DNA from: Reutealis trisperma | Taxonomy: Eukaryota > Streptophyta > Magnoliopsida > Malpighiales > Euphorbiaceae | Direction of reading: 5' to 3' | DNA length: 64,000 bases | Assembly: GCA_947687605.1 (NCBI GenBank) | Contig: CANTUT010001467.1 | Location: 242,001 to 306,000, forward strand | Shown here: positions 49,861-60,460 of the stretch, piece by piece | Layout of the letters: each line of letters starts with the position of its first letter | Numbering within the stretch: the first letter of the stretch is position 1 | Notes under the pieces: model-generated | Seen by the model: the letters and a program-made list of their open reading frames with translations, nothing else | Databases searched by the model: none | What the model was told of the DNA's origin: nothing | Translations under genes and position numbers: made by a program

Positions 49861-50200
49861 AAGTTAAGTTTATGTGAGATGAGACTTATGAAGAGAGTTT
49901 GCAAAAACTTAAAGATTGCTTAATCACGGCTCCTGTATTAGTGTTACCAGATGGGAAAGAAGGTTTTGCCATATATTGTGATGCCTCTAGGATTGGTTTA
50001 GGATGCGTGTTAATGCAAAATGGAAAAGTTATTGCTTACACATCTAGGAAACTGAGGCAATATGAGATGAACTATCCCACATATGATCTATAAATGGCAG
50101 AAGTTATCTTTACTTTAAAAATATGGAGACATTATTTGTATGGGAAAAATGTGAGGTCTATATGGACCACAAAAGTCTTCAATATATCATAAAGCAAAGA
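49861..50200 (+). pseudogene. Element C RNase H pseudogene
   Basis: Open 49899-50093: F-A-I-Y-C-D-A-S-R-I-G-L-G-C-V-L, then A-Y-T-S-R-K-L and Y-P-T-Y-D-L. A stop at 50091 replaces the residue after Y-D-L where glutamate is expected. Y-M-D-H-K-S-L-Q-Y follows at 50159-50185. Confidence 0.87.
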
Positions 50201-51830
50201 GATTTTAATTTGATACAAAGAAGGTGGGTGGAATTGTTAAAAGATTATGATTGCCAAATAATTTACCATCCAAGTAAAGCCAATGTTGTAGCAGATGCAT
50301 TAAGCAGGAAGTCAATGGGTAGTCTTTCGCATGTCACTGTGCATATGAGGCCAATAGTAAGAGAGTTAAAGGAGATGTTTAATGAAGGTTTACAATTAGA
50401 AGTAGATGAATCACAAGTATTGTTGGCTTATTTATAAGTAAGGCATAAACTCCTTGACGAGATAAAGATGTCACAAAACCAAGACCCCTAATTAATGAAA
50501 ATTTTTGAGAATGTAAAGAAGGGACAAGCCCTAGAGTTTTGAATAGAAAAAGGTGTTCTGAAGTGTGGAGATGAATTATGTGTACTTGATGTAAAGGAGT
50601 TGAGGAAAAGAATTTTGAAGGAAGCACACCAAACTTCATATAGCGTACACCCAGGTGCTACTAAAATGTGTCATGATGTAAGTAGTACTTATTAGTGGCC
50701 TTGAATGAAGAAAGATATGGAAAATTTTATAGCCTCATGTCTCACTTGTTAACAAGTGAATGGATTACTTCAGGAGATAAGATTACAGGAGTGGAAATGG
50801 GAATGGATCACTATGGATTTTATAGTTGGTTTGCCCAAGACAATGAAGGGGTATGACTCAATATGGGTTATGGTGGATTGGCTGATGAAATACGCACATT
50901 TTATTCAAGTGAAGACTATATATTTGGTAGCCTAATATGCATGGATATATGTCAATGAGATTGTAAGATTGCATAGGGTTCCACTTTCTACTATTTCGGA
51001 TAGAGGGACCTAATTTACTCGAGGTTCTGGTAAAAATTGCAAAAAGCTTTGGGTATGCAGCTTTACTTTAGCATAACCTTCCACCCATAAATGGATGGGC
51101 AATTTAAGAGAATAATACAGATGTTGGAGGATATGCTTCGTATGTGCACTATGGATTTTGGAGGAAGTTAGGATAAACATCTCCCACTTATTGAATTTTC
51201 ATATAACAATAGTTACTATTCCTCTATAAGGATGGCACCATACAAGGCACCATATGATAGAAAATGCCAATCTCTAATTTATTGGACTGAAATGGGTGAA
51301 AAGTATCTAAAAGTTCCTAATATGATTAAAGAAGCCACTGAAAAGGTAAAGATAATTCAAGAAAGATTAAAGACTACTTTTAGTCACCATAAGAGTTATG
51401 CTAATCCTAAAAGGAAGGATGTCCATTTCATGGTCAGTGACCATGTCTTTTTGAACGTCTCCCCCATAAAAGGAGTGATGAGATATGACAAAAAGGGAAA
51501 ATTATCCCCATGCTTCATTAGACCTTTTGAGATTCTTAATAAGATTGGAGAAGTTTCATATAGGTTAACATTGCCTCTAATAATGGAATATGTGCATCCG
51601 ATTTTCCATGTGTCGATGTTGAGGAAGTACATTCCCAACCCATCACATGTATTGCAACCACAATTGATCAAGATCAACCAAGGCCTTATCTATGAGGAGC
51701 TTCCGATTGCAATACTAGATCGATAAGTGAAGAAGCATTGAAACAAGGAGATACCAATGGTCAAAGCCAATGGCATAACCATAATGTAGAAGAATAGACA
51801 TGGGAAAGCAAAGATGAAATGCTTCAGAAG
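50200..51830 (+). pseudogene. Element C integrase with C-terminal tail, pseudogene
   Basis: Linker Y-H-P-S-K-A-N-V-V-A-D-A-L-S-R-K at 50266-50310. The HHCC site is at 50615-50750, with both cysteines kept (S-C-L-T-C). About 20 bases are lost at 50757 relative to B. The core has M-D-F-I-V-G-L-P at 50813 and S-D-R-G-T at 50996. A long open frame 51232-51726 covers M-A-P-Y-K-A-P-Y through D-H-V-F-L-N-V-S-P, G-K-L-S-P and M-L-R-K-Y. The tail is past the stop at 51724. Confidence 0.85.
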
Positions 51831-51891
51831 TATCCATAATTGTTTAATCAGTGAAATGTATATTCTTTTAAAAATTCAAGGACAATTTTTT

Positions 51892-51907
51892 TTTAAGAGG
51901 GGTAGAA
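51892..51907 (+). promoter_or_regulatory. Polypurine tract of element C
   Basis: TTTAAGAGGGGTAGAA directly precedes the 3' LTR. Confidence 0.87.
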
Positions 51908-52258
51908 TGTAATATCCAAGTTTTTTATAAGCTAATTCTAGTTACTAATAAACAATGTTAGTAATAAAGAAACTACTAATGATGCTAAAAGACTAGATCT
52001 TTGAATGCTAGTGTAGTATAGAAATCAAAGAAATCAGCTAGGAACCCTATGATACTCTTTGCATTATTTGCCTAGTACATGATCTTATTTTGACTAATTG
52101 TGCTTTAATGTTTTAAATAAAGTTTATATGATAGCTAATGATGTATGCAAGGAAGTTAGAGAACATAAATTTTATCCAATCTTAGCCATTCATTAAGGTT
52201 AAACCTTAACCATTGGATCTAGCTTAATCAAATCCTCACCATTCAACTCATCATATAT
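51908..52258 (+). repeat. Element C 3' LTR, first part (with internal deletion)
   Basis: Matches the start of the 5' LTR. At about 52176 it skips roughly 340 bases present in the 5' LTR (AAATTTGAAAG... to ...TTTAGCCATC). It stops at TATAT (52254-52258), where J is inserted. Confidence 0.87.
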
Positions 52259-52717
52259 TGTAACAACCCACACCCACCCTAGGAGTTTCATGATACAATT
52301 GCTTTATTTAGAACTACTATGACAAAGTGTGTGCTTTCATGAAAATTCATGTGCTATTTGATTGATGAGTATGAGGCATGTTAGATTAGTTCTAATATGC
52401 AAAATATGAATTATTAATGTGAAATAAGTGATTTATGTGAAGTGCATAATCACAAAATGATTTATTACATACAAAGTGAATTTTCATGCACAAAGTGATT
52501 TTTTAAGCATAAAATAATTTTTAAGAGCATTTTTAAATTTTTTTATTTAAATATTTTGGGGGGATTTTAATGAAAATAACAAGAAAAATATTTTATTTTT
52601 AATCATTTATAATCAGCCCATACAATAAATTAAAGGCCCAGCTCACCAAAAGCTCAACACACCAAAACACTCATAATCTAACTCATTAATGGTAAAATTT
52701 TAATTTTGCCCAAAAAC
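52259..52717 (+). mobile_element. Element J: Gypsy LTR, left part (split by H)
   Basis: Starts TGTAACAACCCACACCC and matches the first ~460 bases of D's LTR. It is split after AAAAC (52713-52717) by H and resumes at 63115. Its end lies beyond the window, so whether it is a solo LTR or a full element cannot be seen. Confidence 0.87.
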
Positions 52718-53325
52718 TATAACAACCAGCACCTACTCTAGGAGTTTCATGATCTAATTTCTTGAATTTAGAACTATTATGGCTAAGTACGTGTTTTTGT
52801 GAAATTTATGTGTTATGTGATAGATGAGTATATGGCATGTTAGGGTAGCTCTAGTATGCCTAATATGAATTATTACGATGACGTAAGTGATTTATACAAA
52901 ATGTATAAGCACAAAAATATTTATTTCACATATATTGAATTTTCATGCACAAAGTGATTTTCAAACATAAAATAATTTAATGAGCATTTTTAAAATATTT
53001 TTCCTATTATTTTTATTAAAATTCCCCCCAAAAATATTTATTTAAAAAATATTTTAAAAGTACTCATAAAATTATTTTATGCTTAAAAATCGCTTCGTGC
53101 ATGAAAATTCAATTTATGTGAAATAAATATTTTTATGTTTATGCATTTCGTATAAATCACTTCACTATAATAATTCATATTAGACATATTAGAGCTATTC
53201 TAATATGCCACATACTCATCTATCACATAACACATAAATTTCACAAAAGCACGTATTTAGCCATAATAGTTCTAAATTAAATAAATTAGATCACAAAACT
53301 CCTACGGTAGGTGTGGGTTGTTACA
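52718..53325. repeat. Inverted repeat of LTR 5' ends (element H)
   Basis: The left arm 52718-53002 reads outward as the LTR start. The right arm 53048-53325 is its reverse complement at high similarity, separated by about 45 bases. Each arm terminates in a decayed TGTAACAAC end. Confidence 0.88.
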
Positions 53326-53411
53326 TTCTCCCCCCTTAAAAGAAATTCATCCTTAAATTTAGATACTAACCTATATGCTCTCGAAAAGCTAAGAATGCTT
53401 CTGTCACATCT
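53326..53411 (-). other. Minus-strand polypurine tract and 3' internal fragment within element H
   Basis: TTCTCCCCCCTTAAAA followed by sequence matching 35508-35610 of G. This is the integrase-end/polypurine tract of a minus-strand element. It stops abruptly at CACATCT. Confidence 0.82.
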
Positions 53412-54090
53412 CCACCTCAGCTAGAAGGGGCGGTTATAGTCATGGGGCCTGATCAATTCCACGACTCTTTACAAGTTACAAGTTGGGAGTTGGAATTTGG
53501 TTCAATGCCACCTCTCCCTTGAGTGAATGAGCTAATAAGTCATCACTCTTTACAAGTTTACAAGTTACAAGTTGATTTCTGTGAACCTTGCTTATTCTCA
53601 AATCATGATTTATGAATCTTGAACCCTTATAAAGGGAATAAAAGTTATGTTACAAGTTTTATTGTTTACTTGTTGAGATCATCTATCTCACCCTTTTTTT
53701 TTCCTTGTGTGGTTCCAGGTGCGCATTATGAGGAGGCAAGGTGATTGCTCAAGCTACCTACTTCGCTTGGGAAATTCCCTTGTCAAAGTTATAACAATGC
53801 CATAGTATGATGAATCCTTAGATGCTCTGAGTGTTATTATACGAACTTTATTTTAGAACATTGTGTTGGTGACTTTATTTGGATTCTTATTATTATTTTA
53901 TTATGGCTTGTATTTAAAATATATTTCTGCTAGTCTTTCACAAACTTAAGGTTTTTCTTATAGATGGATTAATTAAGTGAATGCATGAGGTTTGGTACAA
54001 TCCTAGGCTTTGTTTTTATATGTATAAGTGAGTTTTGTGGGCGTGGGTGACCTTGTGTCTCCCCATGTTCTAGGACCATCATGTCTTTGA
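53412..54090 (+). repeat. Truncated + strand LTR 3' segment in element H
   Basis: Matches 55336-56003 at roughly 90% by eye and lacks the last ~18 bases of the LTR. It abuts another LTR interior at 54091. Confidence 0.83.
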
Positions 54091-56020
54091 CTACATGTTC
54101 ATGTTCTAAAATGATTTTTTTTTATTACATAAAAAATCTTAGTTTAAATCATGTTTTTGCATATTACTGTAATGGATGGAAAGTGCAAAAAATAAGAGAA
54201 ATTCATGTCTTCCTTGAATAGGGCATTCGGCCAATGTAAGGATTTTTATCCCAATATCTATAATTTTTATATTTTGTATTTTGATGATTATTGATATGTA
54301 TATATGAATGATAAATGGTTAAATTGCATGTTGATTAAAGGAATAACTCTAGACAAGTCTAGAGGCAATAAGCTATATCTAGGGTTTCTTAACCTTATTT
54401 CTATAATGAGATTAATATGTTTATATGATTAAGTGATATGGGAAATAAGTTTTATGATGAGTTAATGATCTTAAATAGATGATGAGATTGATTGTACAAA
54501 TTAGTCATAAGAGATAGGCATGATACTTGAAAGGCTACTTGATAAGTTAAAGGTGTTAAGGATGTTAAGTTGAATGATAAATTTAATTGATATTAAGCTC
54601 ATGATATATTGTGTTTGACTTTAGAAAAGTCTTGGCATAAGTTATTATATGTTTTCCTGTGAGCCTATGAAGGCCAAGTGTGCAAGACTTTGAAAGTCAA
54701 CATGTTACGTGTAAGTGATGAGTGCATTTCTATGTGCAACTCTAAGTGAATGTGACTATTATATGTGCATGGCTTACTTATGGGATAGGATAACATAGCA
54801 TAACATTAATCAAATGCTAAGTGTTAAATTGTAATGAATAATAAAGCTTGAGGACTATTAAATGTCAAGGGCTACAAGTACCAGGAGCAAATGAACCACA
54901 AGGTGAGTAAACATTGTGTTTCAAGTTACAAGTACAAGTTATCAAGTTTGTGAACCTTTGATATCTTGAAATCCAAGTTCTTTTCTACTCTTAATTATGA
55001 CTATGTGATTTCCTTGTGAGCTTGGGTTACTAAAGGACAATTGGTCCAAAACTATTTTTGATTATTCCATGATAAAGAACCTCTGTGAATCATTACCTTT
55101 CCTTATTTTCTTTCTAGAACCATACTGTTATTCATCTTTTGTTAAACAAGTTAAACTGCTATTGCTATTATGTTACATGTAATTGCATTCTTAAATGTTA
55201 TTGGTATAAGTCATTGCCATTACTCTAGCTATGGTATTTATAGACCCTTTATGCTGAAATCCTCGTGCCGATGTGAGTAATCATCGGTACCTGTGCACAT
55301 AGTCTTAACATAATGGATAGGAGTTGTGTATCCACCTCAGTTAGAAGGGGCAATTCTAACTATGGGGCCTAATCAGTTCCACAACCCTTTATAAGTTACA
55401 AGTTAGGGGTTGGAATTTGGTTTAATGCCACCTCTCCCTTGAGTGAATGAGCTAATAAGTCATCACTCGTTACAAATTTACAAGTTGCAAGTTGATTTTT
55501 GTAAACCTTGCTTATTTGCAAATCATGATTTATGCATCTTGAACACTTATAAAGGGTACAAGTTTTGTTGCAAGTTTTATTATTTACTCATTGAGATCAT
55601 CTATCTCATCCCTATTTGTTTGTGTGGTTCTAGGTGAGCACTATAAGCAGGCAAGGTGATTGCTCAAGCTACCTACTTCGCTTGGGAAATTCCCTTGTCA
55701 AAGTTATAATAATACCATACTATGATGAGTCCTTAGACGCTTTGGGAGTTATTATGGGAACTTTATTTTAGAACATTATATTGGTGACTTTATTTAGAGT
55801 CTTATTATTATTTTATTATGAATTGTATTTAAAGTATATTTCTACTAGTCTTCTGCAAACTTAAGGTTTTTCTTATAAATGGATTAATTAAGTTAATGCA
55901 TGAGGTTCGATACGATCCTAGGATATGTTCTTATTTGTATAAGTGGGTTCTATGGGTGTGGATGACCTTATGTCTCCCCATGCTCTAGGACCGTTATGTC
56001 TTTGAAATTGGGATGTGGCA
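54091..56020 (+). repeat. Element H 5' LTR, interior to end
   Basis: Continues from the repeat-core region (core at 54163) to the LTR end GGATGTGGCA, followed by the primer binding site. Confidence 0.87.
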
Positions 56021-56024
56021 AAGT

Positions 56025-56037
56025 TGGTATCAGAGCC
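56025..56037 (+). promoter_or_regulatory. Primer binding site of element H (perfect)
   Basis: TGGTATCAGAGCC is identical to the standard plant initiator tRNA-Met site. It lies four bases after the LTR end. Confidence 0.95.
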
Positions 56038-56215
56038 ATAGTTTTAAAGTCTAGTTTAGACTTGTCTAATTATGGGGTTGGTTAAGTATAATCCTTGAGC
56101 ATAGGAATTTTCCTATCATGTCATTTGCAGTCTATCACTAGTATAGTGTCAGAAAATCGCAATAAGTTATAGTACTCCTTATTGTTGTTAGTATGACTCA
56201 CAATTCTCTTATAAA

Positions 56216-56410
56216 ATGACTATGAAGATCAACCGTATTAGAGGACCCAAGCCTAGAGCACCTCGTGTGACCTGCAAGAGGACTTAGCAGAAAATGTTCG
56301 AGTGAGTCATGCTTGTGATTCACCCCATGAGGGAGAAGACCCCCGAGGAGTGCTTGGACTATGATTGGGTTTATAATAAGATTCAAAAGTTGAAAGAGAA
56401 CTATGATACA
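56216..56410 (+). pseudogene. Small upstream ORF of element H (truncated)
   Basis: ATG 56216 starts M-T-M-K-I-N-R. The frame has R-V-T-C-K-R-T then TAG at codon 24 (56285-56287), exactly as in G. D-Y-D-W-V-Y-N-K-I-Q-K-L-K-E-N-Y follows, matching G's D-P-D-W-V-Y-S-K-I-Q-K-L. The rest of the coiled coil and the zinc knuckle are deleted, and the sequence passes into the AT-rich spacer. Confidence 0.75.
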
Positions 56411-56599
56411 TGATACATGCCATGATATATGATATATGCTCTATGATATATGCTGTGTGATAAGTGATATATGATATGTGCCTTGTAACATGATTTGATA
56501 AGTACTCATATTGAATGCATGGTAAATACAATAGTACGATAATGGGGTTAGATGGGTTAGAAAGGAATTAGTACTAAGTTCCCTTATCATGATAGCATA
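56411..56599 (+). other. AT-rich spacer before gag in element H
   Basis: Repeated ATATGATA and GATATATG words, as in G at 40224-40524. No coding frame. Confidence 0.65.
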
Positions 56600-57190
56600 A
56601 TGCCTCCCAAGAAGAAGGTCCTCACCATTGCCCAACCCATTAGGGCTAATGAGGATGCAATATCAAATACTACCTCAAACGCTTCCTCTACCTCAACGAG
56701 GTCAAGAGAGAGATCTAACTCGAGGGCATCGACCTTAGACTCTAACGAACAAGCCTCTTCACAAGAGATTCAAGCCATACGCGAGGAAATGAAGGACTTA
56801 TGTAAGGAATTGGATGAACTACTAGCTCAAAGGTAGGAAGTGCCACTAACACAAATAGGAAATGGAGTTCCACCACCTATGGTAGTGGCACCTACTCAGA
56901 AGGAGAGGAAGCGACTACCTGACAAAGGGTGATCGCCGTAGAGTTCAAAAAGTTACAACCACCTACTTTCTGCATTAAGAAGGGGGATGATCCTCATGAA
57001 TTCTTAGATGAGATGGGCAAGCTAGTCCATCGACTATCATGCTCTAATGCTAAAGTGATTGAGTTGGTAGAACTCTAAGTTAAGAAAGAGGCATGGTATT
57101 GGTATGAGAGAAACATTAAGGAATGACTTTATGGAGTTGACCCACCTACATGGGCAAAATATAAGCAAGAAGTGATGGAAGTAAGACATG
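56600..57190 (+). pseudogene. gag: Element H gag, truncated
   Basis: ATG 56600 reads M-P-P-K-K-K, then a serine-rich segment and the coiled coil E-E-M-K-D-L-C-K-E-L-D-E-L to about 56836. The capsid part is frame-shifted but recognisable (D-D-P-H-E-F-L-D-E-M at 56988-57015). At about 57180 gag joins directly to protease sequence, removing the rest of gag, its knuckle and the protease active site. Confidence 0.82.
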
Positions 57191-57480
57191 TGTTTAAAGA
57201 TTGTGAGATGGTCATTGATGGATGAAAACTTCCTGTTGAATTGTTAGAATTGGATGTACTAGAATTTGACATGATCCTAGGAATGGATTAGCTATATGAG
57301 CATGGGGCTCGTATTAATTTTTGAGAGAAGTTAGTGGAATTTTGAACTAAGGATGGGAAAGAGTTTAAGTACCAAAGAGATAGGGATAAGAGTCCACCAA
57401 ATTTGATATCAGCCTTAAGAGCAAGGAGGATGTTGAGAAAAGGGTGCTAAGTATACTTGGCTCGCATTGTCGATACAGAT
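57191..57480 (+). pseudogene. Element H protease remnant
   Basis: Only the C-terminal part remains: L-E-L-D-V-L-E-F-D-M-I-L-G-M-D (57247-57288), then Y-E-H-G-A-R-I-N. The D-S-G active-site region is missing. Confidence 0.82.
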
Positions 57481-58435
57481 AATGAGGATGTTACTCAAGG
57501 TAAAGGCATGCTAGTGGTGGATGAACTCATAGACATCTTTCCTGAGGATCTACCTAGGATACCACCAAATTGTGAGAGTGAGTTCAACATCAAACTACTA
57601 CCAGGTATGCAGCCCATATTAATATCGCCATACCGAATGGCACTAGTAGAGTTGAATGAATTAAAGACACAACTACATGATCTACTAGATAAGGGTTTCA
57701 TCCGCTGAGTAGTTCACCATGGGGTATGCTGATATTTTTCATGAAGAAGAAGGATGGCTCATTCCGTATATGCATCGATTATGACCAACTCAATAAGGTT
57801 ACTATGAAGAACAGGTATCCATTGCCAAGGATAGATGATCCCTTTGATCACTGCAAGGAGCTAGCTACTTCTCTAAGATTAACTTGAGGTCCAACTATCA
57901 TCAACTAAAGATTCATGGAGAAGACATCTGTAAGACTGCTTTACTACTTTTCATACAAGGTACAGTCATTACGAGTTCATAGTCCTACCGTTCAATTTTA
58001 CAAATGCTCCTAATTCTTTCATAAACTTGATGAATTGAGTGTTTAGGCCATTCCTTGATAAGTTTGTGATAGTGTTCATTGATGACATTCTAATTTATTC
58101 TAAGAGTAAAGAAGAACATGAAGAGCATTTTAGGATCATACTACAGACTTGGCAAGATCAATAACTCTATACAAAGTTTTCTAAGTGTGAGTTTTGGATA
58201 GAGTCTATTAATTTTCTTAGGTATGTAGTAAGTAAAGAAGGAATTCAAGTTGACCCCAAGAAAGTTGAAGCAGTAGCTAACTGGCCACTGGCCACGACCC
58301 ACAATAATTTTTGAAGTTCAGAGTTTCTTAGGCATGGCTGATTTTTCTAAGATTGCTTCACCATTAACCAAGTTGACAAGAAAACAAGTTAAGTTTAATT
58401 GGGGGGAGTCTTATGAGGAGAGCTTTCAGAAGCTC
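57480..58435 (+). pseudogene. Element H reverse transcriptase pseudogene
   Basis: Open 57457-57708 with I-F-P-E-D-L-P and L-D-K-G-F-I-R. I-C-I-D-Y-D-Q-L-N-K (57765-57795) and a damaged fingers/palm follow. The catalytic F-I-D-D-I-L-I-Y-S at about 58075-58100 is intact. A small deletion near 58340 removes part of the thumb (F-L-G-M-A then D-F-S-K). Frameshifts are frequent. Confidence 0.85.
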
Positions 58436-58800
58436 AAAAAGTGTTTGATATCACTTCAATTTTAGCCTTACCCGAAGGTAAAGAAGGATTCACAGTCTAC
58501 TGCGATGCCTCAAGAGTAGGACTTAGATGTGTCTTGATGCAAAATGGGAAAGTCATCACCTATGCATCGCGACAACTCAAGAAGCATGAAGTGAACTATG
58601 CTACTCATAACTTAGAGTTGGCTATGGTAGTGTTTGCTCTTAAGATCTAGAGACACTACATGTATGGGACACTACATGTATGGGACAAAGTGCGAGATCT
58701 ATACAGATCACAAGAGTCTCTAGTACATCTTAAGCCAAAGAGACCTCAACCTAAGGTAGAGGAGACAGTATAATTATTAAAGGACTATGACTGCCAAATT
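58436..58800 (+). pseudogene. Element H RNase H pseudogene
   Basis: Open 58441-58650: F-T-V-Y-C-D-A-S-R-V-G-L, then Y-A-S-R-Q-L-K-K-H-E-V-N-Y and N-L-E-L-A-M-V. A 16-bp tandem duplication at 58653-58684 (ACACTACATGTATGGG twice) shifts the frame just after. Confidence 0.85.
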
Positions 58801-60424
58801 CTCTACCATCCTAGAAAGGTGAATGTGGTGGCGGGTGCCTTAAGTCAGAAATCGATGGGAAGCCTTGCCTATATGACCGTGCAAAAGAGGCCGATCGTTA
58901 AGGAGTTAAAGGGATTGTTTAGTCAGGGCTTGAGACTAGAGATTCGAGGATCATGAGCTTTAGTGGCTCATTTTCAAGTAAAGTCAAAGCTAATGGAGGA
59001 GATAAAGGATTCACAAGATAAGGACCCATACTTGGTTAAGTTAAAGGATGAGATGAAGGAAGGAAACAACCCAAAATTTGAAGTAGTCGATGGAATTCTA
59101 AAGTATGGGAAAAGAGTATGTGTGCCTAATGTCAATGAACTAACGGAAAGGATACTCAAGGAAGCACAACAGACACCCTATTGCGCTTATCCTAGAACTA
59201 CCAAAATGTATCACGATGTGAGAGCCAACTATTGGTGGCCTGGACTAAAGAAGGATGTGGCTAAGTTTGTGTCATCATGCCTAACTTGCCAATAAGTCAA
59301 GTATGAGCACCAATGACCCTTTGGTCTACTTTAAAATATTTAACTACTTGAATGGAAGTGGGAGCGTATCACTATGGACTTCATAGTTGGATTACCTAGA
59401 ACCTTCAAGGGTTATGACTCTATATGGGTCATAGTGGACTGATTGACAAAGTCTACTCATTTTTTCCAAGTCATGACCACATACTCTGTAGCCCAGTATG
59501 TGCAATTGTATATTAACAAGATCGTGAAACTACACAGAGTATCAATTTCTATCATCTTGAATTGAGGCACTCGAGATTCTAACAAAAACTACAAAAAGTG
59601 TTCGAAACACAATTAGACTATAGTACCGTGTTTCATCCTTAAATGGATGGATAGTTTGAAAGGACAATTGAGACACTCAAGGACATGCTAAGGATGTGTG
59701 TGTTGGATTTTGCTTGTTACTAGGATAAGTACCTACCTTTGATTGAGTTTGCTTACAACAACACCTATCATTCGTCTATTGGTATGGCACCGTATAAAGC
59801 TTTGTATGGAAGGAAATGTCATTCTCTAGTTTGTTAGGTTGAACCTAGAGAGAAGTACATAAAGATGCCCAAATTACTTAAAGAGACTACCGAGAAGGTA
59901 CCTTTGATTCAAGATCAACTGAAGATGGCCTTCAATCAATAAAATAATTATGCAGACCCCAAGCGAAAGAATGTTCAATTTACTATGGGAGATTATGTCT
60001 TCTTGAAGGTCTCCCTAATAAAAGGTGTCATGAGATTTGGCAAGAAAGGAAAGCTATTGCCTCACTTTATTGGTCTTTTGAAAATCTTAGATAAGGTTAT
60101 GGAAGTGTCTTGTAGGCTTACCTTACCCCTAATTATGGTGCATGTACATCCGGTTCCACATCTCGATGTTAAGGAAATACGTGTTAGATAGAAATACGTG
60201 TCAGACTCATCTCATGTGTTGTCCCTATTAAACATCAAAATAAATGAGCAATTGTCCTATGAGGAATTACCCATAGCCATAATGGATCGACAAGTAAAAA
60301 GATTAAGGAACAAGGAGATACCCATGATCAAGGTATAATGGTGAAATCATAGGATAGACGAGTGTACTTGGGAAGCCGAGAAGGAGATGCGACAGAAGCA
60401 TTCTCAGCTTTTCAAGAGCGTATA
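58800..60424 (+). pseudogene. Element H integrase with C-terminal tail, pseudogene
   Basis: Linker at 58795-58850. Open 58963-59295 holds the HHCC region with M-Y-H-D-V-R-A-N-Y-W-W-P-G-L and S-C-L-T-C. The core is M-D-F-I-V-G-L-P at 59373. The second motif is damaged (S-I-L-N, stop near 59560). M-A-P-Y-K-A-L-Y-G-R-K-C lies at 59783-59820 and G-D-Y-V-F-L-K-V-S at 59988-60012. A 17-bp duplication (GAAATACGTGT at 60174 and 60191) follows. The tail R-L-R-N-K-E-I-P-M then W-E-A-E-K-E-M-R-Q-K-H is at 60300-60410. Confidence 0.84.
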
Positions 60425-60460
60425 GGTAAGTATCTAAATTCAAGGACAAATTTGAGGACA

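Larger units (their letters stand above)
20166..52258 (+). mobile_element. Element C: Gypsy (Tekay/Del-like), split by D and J; 3' end beyond window
   Basis: The 5' LTR starts TGTAATACAC at 20166 and the 3' LTR at 51908. Gag is split at 24982/47109 by solo LTR D, with a perfect GAGCA duplication. The 3' LTR is split at 52258 by LTR J. It is closely related to B in LTR, leader, gag and pol. It keeps the leader and small upstream ORF that B has lost. The remaining 3' LTR must lie past the window end. Confidence 0.9.

Noticed and set aside
50379..50639. - strand ORFs at 50379-50639, 51396-51677, 57495-57701 and 58974-59159
   Set aside because: They are antisense shadows of the C and H pol frames, which carry the recognisable motifs.
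52718..53325. Inverted repeat as a MITE or foldback DNA transposon
   Set aside because: Both arms are Gypsy LTR 5' ends, and the right arm continues into a polypurine tract, so it is a rearranged LTR region, not a terminal-inverted-repeat element.
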